From Desulfobacter postgatei 2ac9 (GTDB lineage Bacteria > Desulfobacterota > Desulfobacteria > Desulfobacterales > Desulfobacteraceae), in NCBI RefSeq assembly GCF_000233695.2, contig NZ_CM001488.1:3188796-3252795 (forward strand): DNA of 64,000 nt. Direction: 5' to 3'. This document shows, one piece after another, positions 46,893 through 55,469 of this stretch (positions within the stretch are counted from its first letter, which is position 1; every line of letters begins with the position of its first letter). A program made the position numbers and the translations under genes. The notes under the pieces were generated by a model, which worked only from the letters and a program-made list of their open reading frames with translations, had not been told where the DNA came from and did not search any database.

Positions 46893-49800
46893 TTTTTTTT
46901 AGCGGTTTCTTTGGAAACCGTTGTTTGTTCAGGTGTTAAGTAATTTATGATGTCGGCTATGGTTTTTAAGCTGCCCATATCATCCGGCGACAATGCCCTG
47001 GCGTCGGGCTTCTCCTGTTCGAGTCGCGACAAAATCTCAACCCGTTTTATGGAGTCAATGCCAAGATCAGATTCAAGATTCATTTCGGGTTCGAGCATCT
47101 CTTTGGGGAACCCTGTTAATTCACTGATGATGTTGACCAGAATGCCAAGGGTATCTTGGGCCGGCTGGTTGTTTTTCGACTTGTTTTGCCCATTGCGCGT
47201 GGGCGCGGTTGGTTGTTCGGGCACAGTGGTCTTTCCCTGATCTGTTTCAACAGCCGTACAGATATCTCCAAGGGTTTTGACTGAACCCAGGCGTTGGGCG
47301 GATAGATCCTCTTTGTCGGGAAATGCTTTTTCAAGTTCCGAAATGATCTCAACTTTTTTAATGGAGTCAACGCCGAGGTCCGATTCAATATCCATTTCTG
47401 GTTCCAGCATCTCTACCGGGAACCCTGTTAAACGGCTGACAATTTCAAACAGGAGGTTTTTAACCTCCGGAGCAGGGGCAGCCGCCGTCGGCGCAGGGGT
47501 CACCGGTGCTGCTGATGGCTGGGGGGGGCGGACCTGAGAAGCGTCGGGTTTTGATGTTGTTTTCTGAATTGATGGTAATGCAGCCGGCTCAGAGATCTGG
47601 GGCTGCCGGTATGGCAGGGCCTGTGCCGGGGCTGGGGCCGGCGGTTGAATTGCAGGGGCTGCCGGGGTGAACACCTGTCCACGGGTTTGTGACATCAGTG
47701 CGGCTAAGGCCTTGCCGGCCTGGGCCTGGGTCTCCAAAAACTTTTCATGGGCACGGGCGGTCTGGGCCTGGAGCTGCTGCATGGCATTGAGCCCCTGGAC
47801 AAGGATATCCGGGTTCGCCGGAATCTGGTTTGCAGTCACATGTTGGATTGAATTTGACGTTGTTTGGGGGTGGGTCTCGTTAAATTCAGGGTGTGGAAAA
47901 GATGTCATGGTATTTCCTTGTGTGGTGGATCTCCGTTGGGTTAAAACCGTTGTATTAACAGATGAATCCAGTCCAATGTTTTCGTTTTTGTAATCTTGCG
48001 CTGCCCGGGCTTGTAATGGCGTGCTATGGGCATGAACAGGTGCCTGTTCAGTCTGAATACCTTTCGTCGAAGGTATTTCAGGTAACGGGGGCTTTGCATT
48101 GGCTCCGTTGAGCATAATAATAAGTTTTTTAGACTCAGGCGGTGCCGCATCTTCCTCCCAGGCGGAAAGATCCACAGGGTGACCTAAGGCGGCAAGGGTG
48201 CATAATCCCGTCCCCAGGTCCTGGATGCCCGAATTTCTTCCGGCTGATTTTCCAGCTGATTTATCTAAGGCAATGGTCTGTACATCCCGGTCTTTTAAAA
48301 TGGATTGAATCAAGCCGCACAAAACAGACTTGGGCCCAATCTCCACAAAGGTGTCAACGCCTCGCTCATACATCTGTTTGATGTCACCAATAAAATCCAC
48401 CGGGTGCATCAACTGCCGGCCTAAAAGATCCTGGGCCTGGGCTGAGTCTTCAGGATAGGGCGAGCCGGTTGTATTGGATAATACGTTAATTTGTGTCGGC
48501 GTGATGGTTGCTTTCCGTGTCAACTTATTGAACGGTGCTGCGGCATCTGACACCAGGTGGCTGTGAAACGCTGCGGCCACAGGCAGTTTGACGGCCCGCA
48601 TGTTGCGGCTTTTGCAAATTTTTTCAGCTTTGAGGATCTGTTGGGTCTCTCCGGATAACACGCCCTGAACCGGGCTGTTCTTATTGGCCAGGACAAGATC
48701 GAGTTTTTCTTCTTGAATGAGGGCTTTGATCTTTTCAATAGGGGCCTGGATTGCGAGCATGCTGCCTGGATCGCCGGCTCTTTGACCGGCCTTGGCCATG
48801 AAGTTGCCCCGGGCAGCCGAAAGTTCAAGACACGTTTTCTCATCAATCCAGCCGGCGGCATATAATGCGCACAATTCTCCGTAACTGTGGCCGCAGGTCA
48901 TCTGGGGGATTACCTTGAACCGGGAGAGAATTTTCAGCATGGATAAAGAGACCGCACCAATGGCCGGCTGGGCGATGCGGGTCTGACGCAGGGCTGCCTC
49001 GGCGGATTTTTTATCCATGGCATATTCCGGCGGCGGATAGATATAGGCGGAGAGCACGCTGTCATCTTCCGCATCCGTATTCGTGACACAGGACTGGGCC
49101 ATCTCAAGTATTTGAAGGCTTTCGGGAAAAACAGAGATAATCTGACCGGCCATTCCGGTGTATTGGCTTCCCTGGCCCGGGAAGACAAATCCCAGCTTCC
49201 CTGATGCTTTCCCCTGCCCGAAGAATATAGGCGGTTTGGCAGGTTGTTCGCCATTGACCGTACCTTTTGCCTGGGTCATCCGTTCAAAAAGATCATCCTG
49301 GTCAGAGAGCAAAATTAAGAGCCTCACATCATGTTTTGATGAAAAGGCTTTTCTGGATTGCGCTGCCTGCCAGGCAATGGCCTGGTTAAAAGCGGATTTG
49401 TCCCTACTATCATATGTTTGTATGGTTTCAGAAATGCTGTTGAGCTTTTTAATAATTTCTTTTTTGCTCTTTCCGGAAAGCGCCAGGATCTGGACCGTGC
49501 CGTCCCAGGAGATATTGGCCTTTTCAGGCGTATACTCTTCAAGCACGGCATGGAAGTTTGATCCGCCGAATCCAAAGGCGGAAACGCCGGAACACCTCAA
49601 GGAATTCATTGCGCCGCCGCCGATCCATGGCCTGGCGGTCTGGTTGAGATAGAAGGGGGAGTTCAGTATATCCAGATCCGGGTCAGGGGTTTGGGCTTTC
49701 AGTGTGGGAGGCAGAATCTTGTGGTGCAGGGCCAGGGCTGCCTTGATCATGCCTGCGGCACCGGCTGCGGCCTTGGTGTGGCCGATCATGGATTTCACCG

Positions 49801-50956
49801 ATCCTATGGCCGTGGATCCGGCTGCTTTGTCTTTGAAAAATTTTTTCAGTGCAGTAAATTCAACCTTATCACCCACCCTTGTGCCTGTACCGTGGGCTTC
49901 AATCAGACCCACGGATTCGGGTAAAATACCTGCATTGCCATAGGCGTTTTCCAGGGCCTTGATCTGTCCTTTGGCCTCCGGGGCGTATATGGCCGAGGTG
50001 CGCCCGTCACTGGCCGTACCCATGCCTTTGATGACCGCATAAATCCGGTCCTGATCACGTTGGGCGTCCGTCAGCCGCTTGAGCACCAGCAGGCCGATAC
50101 CTTCACCCAGTACCGTGCCGTCGGCGTTTACTGAAAAGGGCCTGGCGTCACTGGTGCGAGACAATACCCCGGTTTTGGAAAAGCACATGTGCATGAAAAT
50201 GTCGTTGAGGGTATCCACACCGCCGGTGATGGACATATCGCACCGTCCGGTTTCAAGTTCCATCATCGCCGTATGAATGGCGGAAAAGGAGCTTGCACAT
50301 GCTGCATCACACACCGTGTTGGTACCTGACAGGTCCATACGGTTGGCGATTCTTCCCGCCACCACATTGCCTAGAAGGCCTGGAAATGAATTTTCCTGCC
50401 AGCTGACATAGGAATCGCTGATCAGTTTTAATACGCGTTCCTTTTTATCCGGGGCGATGCCGGCTGCATCCAAGGCGTTTTTCCAGAATGGATGTCCCAG
50501 TCTTGCGCCAAGGGGAATCACCAGTTCCTGGGTGCCGGTTACCCCGAGGATTACATTTACCCGTTTTTCTTTCAGATGGGCATGGCCCACAGGGTAGCCT
50601 GCATCGGCAAGTGCCATGCGAACCACTTCCAGACCCAGAAGCTGGGAGGTGTCCGTGGCTTCGATGTTTTTGGGGGGAATGCCGTAGGTTAAAGGATCAA
50701 AGGCAATGTCCGGTAAAAACCCCCCCCTGCTGCAATAGGTGTGGTCAGGGCAGTCCGGGTCTTCATTGAAATAATCTTTCAGACGCCAGTGTGAGTCCTG
50801 GGGAACTTGTGTGATGGCATCAATGCCGTTGAACACCAACCTCCAGAATTCTTTCAGGTTTCTGGATTCAGGAAAAATACAGCCCATGCCGATGATGGCA
50901 ATGGGCGTTTTGGGTGTGCAAGGCGTCTGTGTTTCTGTTGCGGCTTTGGGTGTCAT
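46874..50956 (-). CDS. pfaA: PfaA-like polyunsaturated fatty acid/secondary lipid synthase: KS-AT-ACP-ACP
   Basis: A 1360-residue iterative synthase. The ketosynthase (about 18-470) has Cys in DAACASSFSAIH, His in EAHGTGTRVGD and IGHTKAAAGAAG. The malonyl acyltransferase (about 590-900) has the active Ser in GHSYGELCAL. After an Ala/Pro/Gln-rich linker there are two acyl carrier domains with phosphopantetheine Ser in DLGVDSIKKVE (about 1195) and DLGIDSIKRVE (about 1298). Canonical PUFA synthases carry four or more ACPs, so this one is short. The frame stops right after an A9 run (46892-46900). No good RBS precedes the ATG; translation may depend on pfaD. It probably makes an unusual long or unsaturated lipid. 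Confidence 0.9.
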   Translation of the reverse strand: MTPKAATETQTPCTPKTPIAIIGMGCIFPESRNLKEFWRLVFNGIDAITQVPQDSHWRLKDYFNEDPDCPDHTYCSRGGFLPDIAFDPLTYGIPPKNIEATDTSQLLGLEVVRMALADAGYPVGHAHLKEKRVNVILGVTGTQELVIPLGARLGHPFWKNALDAAGIAPDKKERVLKLISDSYVSWQENSFPGLLGNVVAGRIANRMDLSGTNTVCDAACASSFSAIHTAMMELETGRCDMSITGGVDTLNDIFMHMCFSKTGVLSRTSDARPFSVNADGTVLGEGIGLLVLKRLTDAQRDQDRIYAVIKGMGTASDGRTSAIYAPEAKGQIKALENAYGNAGILPESVGLIEAHGTGTRVGDKVEFTALKKFFKDKAAGSTAIGSVKSMIGHTKAAAGAAGMIKAALALHHKILPPTLKAQTPDPDLDILNSPFYLNQTARPWIGGGAMNSLRCSGVSAFGFGGSNFHAVLEEYTPEKANISWDGTVQILALSGKSKKEIIKKLNSISETIQTYDSRDKSAFNQAIAWQAAQSRKAFSSKHDVRLLILLSDQDDLFERMTQAKGTVNGEQPAKPPIFFGQGKASGKLGFVFPGQGSQYTGMAGQIISVFPESLQILEMAQSCVTNTDAEDDSVLSAYIYPPPEYAMDKKSAEAALRQTRIAQPAIGAVSLSMLKILSRFKVIPQMTCGHSYGELCALYAAGWIDEKTCLELSAARGNFMAKAGQRAGDPGSMLAIQAPIEKIKALIQEEKLDLVLANKNSPVQGVLSGETQQILKAEKICKSRNMRAVKLPVAAAFHSHLVSDAAAPFNKLTRKATITPTQINVLSNTTGSPYPEDSAQAQDLLGRQLMHPVDFIGDIKQMYERGVDTFVEIGPKSVLCGLIQSILKDRDVQTIALDKSAGKSAGRNSGIQDLGTGLCTLAALGHPVDLSAWEEDAAPPESKKLIIMLNGANAKPPLPEIPSTKGIQTEQAPVHAHSTPLQARAAQDYKNENIGLDSSVNTTVLTQRRSTTQGNTMTSFPHPEFNETHPQTTSNSIQHVTANQIPANPDILVQGLNAMQQLQAQTARAHEKFLETQAQAGKALAALMSQTRGQVFTPAAPAIQPPAPAPAQALPYRQPQISEPAALPSIQKTTSKPDASQVRPPQPSAAPVTPAPTAAAPAPEVKNLLFEIVSRLTGFPVEMLEPEMDIESDLGVDSIKKVEIISELEKAFPDKEDLSAQRLGSVKTLGDICTAVETDQGKTTVPEQPTAPTRNGQNKSKNNQPAQDTLGILVNIISELTGFPKEMLEPEMNLESDLGIDSIKRVEILSRLEQEKPDARALSPDDMGSLKTIADIINYLTPEQTTVSKETAKKKLRMTP
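46890..46920 (-). promoter_or_regulatory. Candidate -1 recoding site: hairpin plus A9 slippery run
   Basis: On the minus strand a 7-bp hairpin (CGGTTTC-CAAA-GAAACCG, 46920-46903) is followed by CT and nine A (46900-46892). The zero frame reads GCT AAA AAA AAA CTT. A slip back by one base (A AAA AAA) enters the KR-DH frame as ACT TCG. Either ribosomal -1 frameshifting or RNA-polymerase slippage adding one A would fuse the two ORFs. The assignment is inference. Confidence 0.55.
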
Positions 50957-51070
50957 ATATGAAAAGTAATTATGGTTGCTGGTTTAAAATATATTTTATG
51001 GAACCTATATATATGGCAAAGAGGCTCGGAGCATCCCCCAGCAAGGATATTGACAAAAGTTTTACATAGG

Positions 51071-52636
51071 TTATGAGGAAATCAGCTTTAATATTTCATC
51101 GAAGGGCATGGGAGAAAAAAGTCCTGCACCGGGGGGCAGTTCAATGCCCTGGGCCCTTGCAAATGCGGCCCTGGTGACAACACAGGCCCCGGTGAGCAGA
51201 TTCATGGCGATCTCTGCTGCAAACCGGTTGGTATGGGGTTCAAGGAAGCTGCTTTTGGCCCATTGGTTGAATGCACCCATGGCAGGGCCGCACCAGATCT
51301 GGTAGTCCATCTTACGCTGGGGATTACCCTGGATTGCCCACCTGGAAGACTGACCAAGATAGGATCTGAAAACCAGGGCCATTTTGTGAGCCGGATCCCG
51401 CTCTGCTCGATCCACCTCCTGCTGTTGTCCCCGTGACAGGAAAAAATCCCGGGTGGACTGCCATGCTGCATCAAACGAAGTTAATAGGAATTTATCCTCA
51501 ATCTCCTTTTGGGCAGCCGGGGGAAGGTCAGCAAAACAGGCATAGTTTTTGTAAAATTGATACAGTTTTTCCGCCCGTACAGGAAACAACGTCCCGCGTT
51601 TAAGCACCTGAACCCGTGCGCCGATTTCAAACATGTCTGCGGAAGGAGCCATGGCAACGTCCGCCTGTTCTGCCTGGCTGAGCAGTTTTTTAACCTCTTC
51701 ACAGATACCGGCCTCCACACATGCCTGGTTAATGGAGCCGGTAAGGATATATGCGGCACCCATGCTGAAAGCGGCAGAGGCGGATTCCGGCGTGGCAATG
51801 CCGCCGCCAAGCCCGACACATAGCGGGCTTTGAAAATTATATGTTGCCATGGCTTCGTTCTTTAGGGCAATGAAGGTTGGTAAAAGCGTCAGGGCAGGGC
51901 GGTTATCCGTGTGTCCGCCCGAATCAGCCTCGGCAGTGAGGTCCTGGGCCATGGGGATGTGAGCGGCAAGCATTGCTTCATCTGAAGTGATCATTTGCCG
52001 GTCAACCAACTGCTCAAGCAGCTTTTCCGGTGGTGGTGCGAAAAACTGCCGGGCCACTTCAATGCGTGACACTTTTGCAATAACGCGGTTTGGGGTGACA
52101 ATGTCACCTTGATTGTTTCGATGGATGCCTTTGACACGATAATATACTAAAGGCAGGGTGATACGCAGGAAGGCTGCTGCAGATATCAGAGTGACCCCAT
52201 GGTCAAGATAGCGTTTTACCGTTGCCATTTCATGGTCCGGGTCTGCCAGACTGTGGATCAGATTGAATCCAAAGGGTTTGTCCCCAAGACCGGTCTTGAG
52301 TTCAAGAATGGCGGTTTCTATTTGTTCAAGGCTTAATCCGCCGGCACCAAAAAAGCCGAGCATCCCGTTTTCGCCCATGGTCTTCACAAGTGCTGTGGAC
52401 GCGATGCCGTTGGCCATGGCACCGGCCACATAGGCATATTTTAAACCATGACGCCGCTTAAATTCCGAATCCCCAAGGTTTTCCGGGCGTATGGCCGGCA
52501 CATAGATCTGCTCTGACAGCGAGGCCATATTACTTTGTGATGGCCGGCTGATATGTATCCCGTCAAAATTTTTTATAAGCAGCTGCGGCCGGCTGATATT
52601 ATGAATAGCCCTAACTAAATCAAGTTGCGATGTCAT
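51071..52636 (-). CDS. pfaD: PfaD-like enoyl reductase
   Basis: FMN-dependent enoyl reductase of the PfaD / trans-AT PKS ER type (2-nitropropane dioxygenase fold), about 521 residues. Diagnostic segments are YVAGAMANGIAS, MLGFFGAGGLSLEQIETAI, FGFNLIHSLADPDHE, VGLGGGIATPESASAAFSMGAAYILTGSINQ (about 330-360), MFEIGARVQVLKRGTLFPVRA and KMALVFRSYLGQSSRWA. The ATG at 52636 is used; a coding-like TTG extension reaches 52732 in the same frame. As first gene of the synthase operon it would saturate double bonds left by the dehydratases. Confidence 0.92.
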   Translation of the reverse strand: MTSQLDLVRAIHNISRPQLLIKNFDGIHISRPSQSNMASLSEQIYVPAIRPENLGDSEFKRRHGLKYAYVAGAMANGIASTALVKTMGENGMLGFFGAGGLSLEQIETAILELKTGLGDKPFGFNLIHSLADPDHEMATVKRYLDHGVTLISAAAFLRITLPLVYYRVKGIHRNNQGDIVTPNRVIAKVSRIEVARQFFAPPPEKLLEQLVDRQMITSDEAMLAAHIPMAQDLTAEADSGGHTDNRPALTLLPTFIALKNEAMATYNFQSPLCVGLGGGIATPESASAAFSMGAAYILTGSINQACVEAGICEEVKKLLSQAEQADVAMAPSADMFEIGARVQVLKRGTLFPVRAEKLYQFYKNYACFADLPPAAQKEIEDKFLLTSFDAAWQSTRDFFLSRGQQQEVDRAERDPAHKMALVFRSYLGQSSRWAIQGNPQRKMDYQIWCGPAMGAFNQWAKSSFLEPHTNRFAAEIAMNLLTGACVVTRAAFARAQGIELPPGAGLFSPMPFDEILKLISS

Positions 52637-52949
52637 AGTGGTGTATTGTCCCTGGCGGATACTGTGCAAGGTGTTATCGTATATACTGACGCTACTCCCC
52701 AACGTTACGACGTCCGCAGCGCCGGGGTACAATTTTCATGGTTGGAGTCTAATAGCATACCCGATGCCTGTAATCAAGATAGCTTATTGATGATAGGGAA
52801 TGTTTATCATTCTCACGGCGAACAAAAACACCAGGAAATAGACGGTATAAGAGATGAGTTTGTGAACTGATGAAGCCGTTATCTCTAAAACCGTCTGGGT
52901 TTAGTTGAATTTTCCCTTGGCGCGAAAATTGACTTTTCCCCAGTTATGA
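52637..52949 (-). promoter_or_regulatory. pfaD promoter region
   Basis: On the minus strand TTGATT (52772-52777) and TATTAG (52749-52754) have a 17-bp spacer, about 110 nt upstream of the chosen pfaD ATG. The remaining bases up to the ABC ATPase stop at 52950 show no gene and no clear terminator. Confidence 0.5.
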
Positions 52950-53738
52950 TTAAATCCGGAAAACCATGGCTTTCAACTGTGCTGCCAATTTCATGAATTC
53001 GCGACTGTTCTGAATACGGGGACGCTCCAGGGGAATGGGAACCAGGTGAGTAGGATTTATAATTGTTTTTCCTGTTATCCTGCCCATTACCATGGTTCGG
53101 TCCGCAAGTGTCACCGCTTCGCGTACATCATGGGTAACAAATACAATGGTCTGTTTCAATTGTTCCCACAGGGATAAAAGCAGATTCTGCATTTGCTCGC
53201 GGGTCTGGGCGTCCAGGGCAGCAAAGGGTTCATCCATGAGCAGCACCTCGGGGCTGAGTACCAGAACCCGGGCCAGGGCCACCCGCTGCTTCATTCCCCC
53301 TGAAATCTCCCGTGGCAGGTAATTTTTAAATTCGGTCAGGCCCACAAGATCTAAAAACCGGTTTACCCGGCCCTGTTTTTCAGCTGCAGACAAGGCTTTT
53401 CTTTTCAGGCCGAACCCGATATTTTCAGCCACGGTGAGCCAGGAAAAAAGAGCGTCCTCCTGAAAGACCACACAACGATCCGGCCCAGGGGCGGTTATGT
53501 TTTTTCCCTTAAACAAAATCCGGCCGGATGTCGGTGGAACAAATCCGGCCAGCAATTTGATCAGGGTGGATTTACCGCAACCGCTCTGTCCTATAATGCA
53601 GATAAACTCCCCAGGACCAGCTTGAAAGCTTAAACCCGATAGCACCGGGGTCTGTTCACTGTTGACCGAGAATGCTTTCGAAAGCTCCTGGACATCCAGG
53701 ATGGGGCCTGAAGCGAACTGGTTTGACAGGATATTCAT
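52950..53738 (-). CDS. SsuB/TauB/NrtD-type ABC transporter ATP-binding protein
   Basis: A 262-residue importer ATPase. It has Walker A IIGQSGCGKSTL, Q-loop FQEDALFSWLTV, signature SGGMKQRVALARVL, Walker B VLLMDEPFAALD and switch His FVTHDVREA. It overlaps the permease gene by 4 nt. Subfamily partners import sulfonates, taurine, nitrate or pyrimidine precursors; this one is not assignable to a substrate. Confidence 0.92.
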   Translation of the reverse strand: MNILSNQFASGPILDVQELSKAFSVNSEQTPVLSGLSFQAGPGEFICIIGQSGCGKSTLIKLLAGFVPPTSGRILFKGKNITAPGPDRCVVFQEDALFSWLTVAENIGFGLKRKALSAAEKQGRVNRFLDLVGLTEFKNYLPREISGGMKQRVALARVLVLSPEVLLMDEPFAALDAQTREQMQNLLLSLWEQLKQTIVFVTHDVREAVTLADRTMVMGRITGKTIINPTHLVPIPLERPRIQNSREFMKLAAQLKAMVFRI

Positions 53739-54469
53739 ATCTGGCGCGCCGCACTGTGAAAACAGAATTTTAATGCGTTTTTCAGCAGCCAGTCACTGGT
53801 CTGCCCCATGAGGGCAATGAGGATAATCCCCACCACGATCATATCAATGCGCCCCAACATCCGGGCATCCATGATCACGGCCCCCAGCCCCGCAGAGACA
53901 CCGGACAGCTCTCCGAGTACAAGGTATGCCCAGGAAATCCCCAGGCCCAGCCGCAGGCCCGTGACAATGGCTGGCATGGCAGCCGGCAGAAGAATGGCAA
54001 ATGTGCCCCGGAGGCGGTTCACCCCCATCATGGCCCCGGCCTGGAGAAGCAACGGGTTGACCTGGGCGGCCCCGGAGGCGGCATTCAGATAAATGGGAAA
54101 AAACGCGGCCAAAGCCACCAGAAACACCGTGGTTTTCAGACCAATACCAAACCAGACCATTGCCAGTGGGAGCCAGGTGATGCCGGGCACAGCTCTCAAC
54201 CCGTTCACCGGTGTGTTCAGCAACCGTGCCGCGGCAGGAACCCGGCCGGACCAGACACCCAGAGTCAGTCCAAATACCGTGGCCAGACAGAATCCTAGTC
54301 CTACCCGCCCCAGACTGGCCAGTGCATCCCTTGCAAAACGGCCGGCGTAGGGCCCATGCCCGTCCGTCCCGAAGATATAGATCCCGGCAGTATCCAAAAT
54401 TTCTCCGGGCGATGGCAGCAGATAAGGCGGCAGCCAGTCCAGTTTTGATGCAAGTCCCCATACACACAA
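53735..54469 (-). CDS. SsuC/TauC-type ABC transporter permease
   Basis: A 244-residue inner-membrane permease with BPD_transp_1 features (VNGLRAVPGITWLPLAMVWFG, LGISWAYLVLGELSG near 175). The only standard start is the TTG at 54469, which would cut into the first membrane helix. The frame is open to 54538, and a sensible N-terminus (IKLYRILPWILPATAL) begins at an ATT at 54514, 7 nt after GGAG. A rare start codon or a small sequence error is therefore possible. It lies between ATPase and binding-protein genes. Confidence 0.88.
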   Translation of the reverse strand: MCVWGLASKLDWLPPYLLPSPGEILDTAGIYIFGTDGHGPYAGRFARDALASLGRVGLGFCLATVFGLTLGVWSGRVPAAARLLNTPVNGLRAVPGITWLPLAMVWFGIGLKTTVFLVALAAFFPIYLNAASGAAQVNPLLLQAGAMMGVNRLRGTFAILLPAAMPAIVTGLRLGLGISWAYLVLGELSGVSAGLGAVIMDARMLGRIDMIVVGIILIALMGQTSDWLLKNALKFCFHSAARQI

Positions 54470-54509
54470 GGCTGTGGCCGGTAAAATCCAGGGAAGGATA
54501 CGATATAAC

Positions 54510-55457
54510 TTAATCTTTAATCTCCGCCCGGATTTGGTTCACAAAACTCAAATCAAACAACCGGCTGTAATCCGGCTGGCGCTGGATCAGGCCAAGGGCT
54601 TGCATGCGCCCCCCCAGGGCCCGGGCCTTTTCAACGAAATCGGGATCCATGTCCCAGGCCAATTCCATGTTGTCGGCCGCTCCCTCCAGTATTTTCATAG
54701 GGGTGCCGAACTCCGATGCTTTTGCCAGCCATAATTGCCTGTGCTGCTTGAGAAACCGGGTGGCCCGGGCATGGGCCCTGACCATCTCAAGAACCAGGCC
54801 ATGATTTTTTTCAATTGAATTACGGGTAACCAGCATCCCGGCATTGATGGTACCGATGGATTCCCCGTAATAGGGATAGGAAAGAATTCTGCCATACCCC
54901 TTGATTACGGCGATGGTGGGAAAGGGTTCGCCCGAGACAAAGGCGTCAATACCGCCGCGTGCCAGGGCCAGGCCCATATCAAAAAAATCCACACGGGTCA
55001 GGGCCACCTCCCGGTCCGGAGAGAGACCGGAACGGATAAGGGTTTCCCTCAGAAGAATCTCATGCATGGTACCCGGCACATATCCGATCTTTTTACCTTT
55101 TAAGTCGGCGGGAGACTGGACAGGACTGTCTGCGGCGACCACGAAAGCCGAGCACTTGTTACAAAGCGCGGCCACCACGACCACGGGCTGACCCAGGGCT
55201 GCAGAATGAATGGCATGGGCGATGGTGGTACCGCAGATATCCAGGTTGCCTGCCATCAGCGCAGTTTTCTGATCAGCCGGATTGGTAAAGGAAAACACCT
55301 TAACATTTTGTCCCGTCCCGGTGAACCGGTCATAAAAAAACGGCTGGATGGTCTGGGCCGTCTTCCAGGTGCCTGCGTTAAACGCAAACCCAGGATCCGG
55401 GCAGCAGACCACCAGGAAAAAAATAAAAGCAGACACAAACACCTTTAATATTGCCAT
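54510..55457 (-). CDS. NMT1/SsuA-like ABC substrate-binding protein
   Basis: A 315-residue periplasmic binding protein with a Sec signal peptide (LKVFVSAFIFFLVVCCPDPGFAF). The NMT1/THI5-like fold features are ADQKTALMAGNLDICGTTIAHAI, DLKGKKIGYVPGTMHEILLR and GGIDAFVSGEPFPTIAVI. A Cys pair (ALCNKC, about 98) could bind metal or a disulfide. It follows the BioB-like radical SAM gene by 12 nt, suggesting uptake of a substrate or precursor for that enzyme. Confidence 0.9.
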   Translation of the reverse strand: MAILKVFVSAFIFFLVVCCPDPGFAFNAGTWKTAQTIQPFFYDRFTGTGQNVKVFSFTNPADQKTALMAGNLDICGTTIAHAIHSAALGQPVVVVAALCNKCSAFVVAADSPVQSPADLKGKKIGYVPGTMHEILLRETLIRSGLSPDREVALTRVDFFDMGLALARGGIDAFVSGEPFPTIAVIKGYGRILSYPYYGESIGTINAGMLVTRNSIEKNHGLVLEMVRAHARATRFLKQHRQLWLAKASEFGTPMKILEGAADNMELAWDMDPDFVEKARALGGRMQALGLIQRQPDYSRLFDLSFVNQIRAEIKD

Positions 55458-55469
55458 GCCTGTATATCC

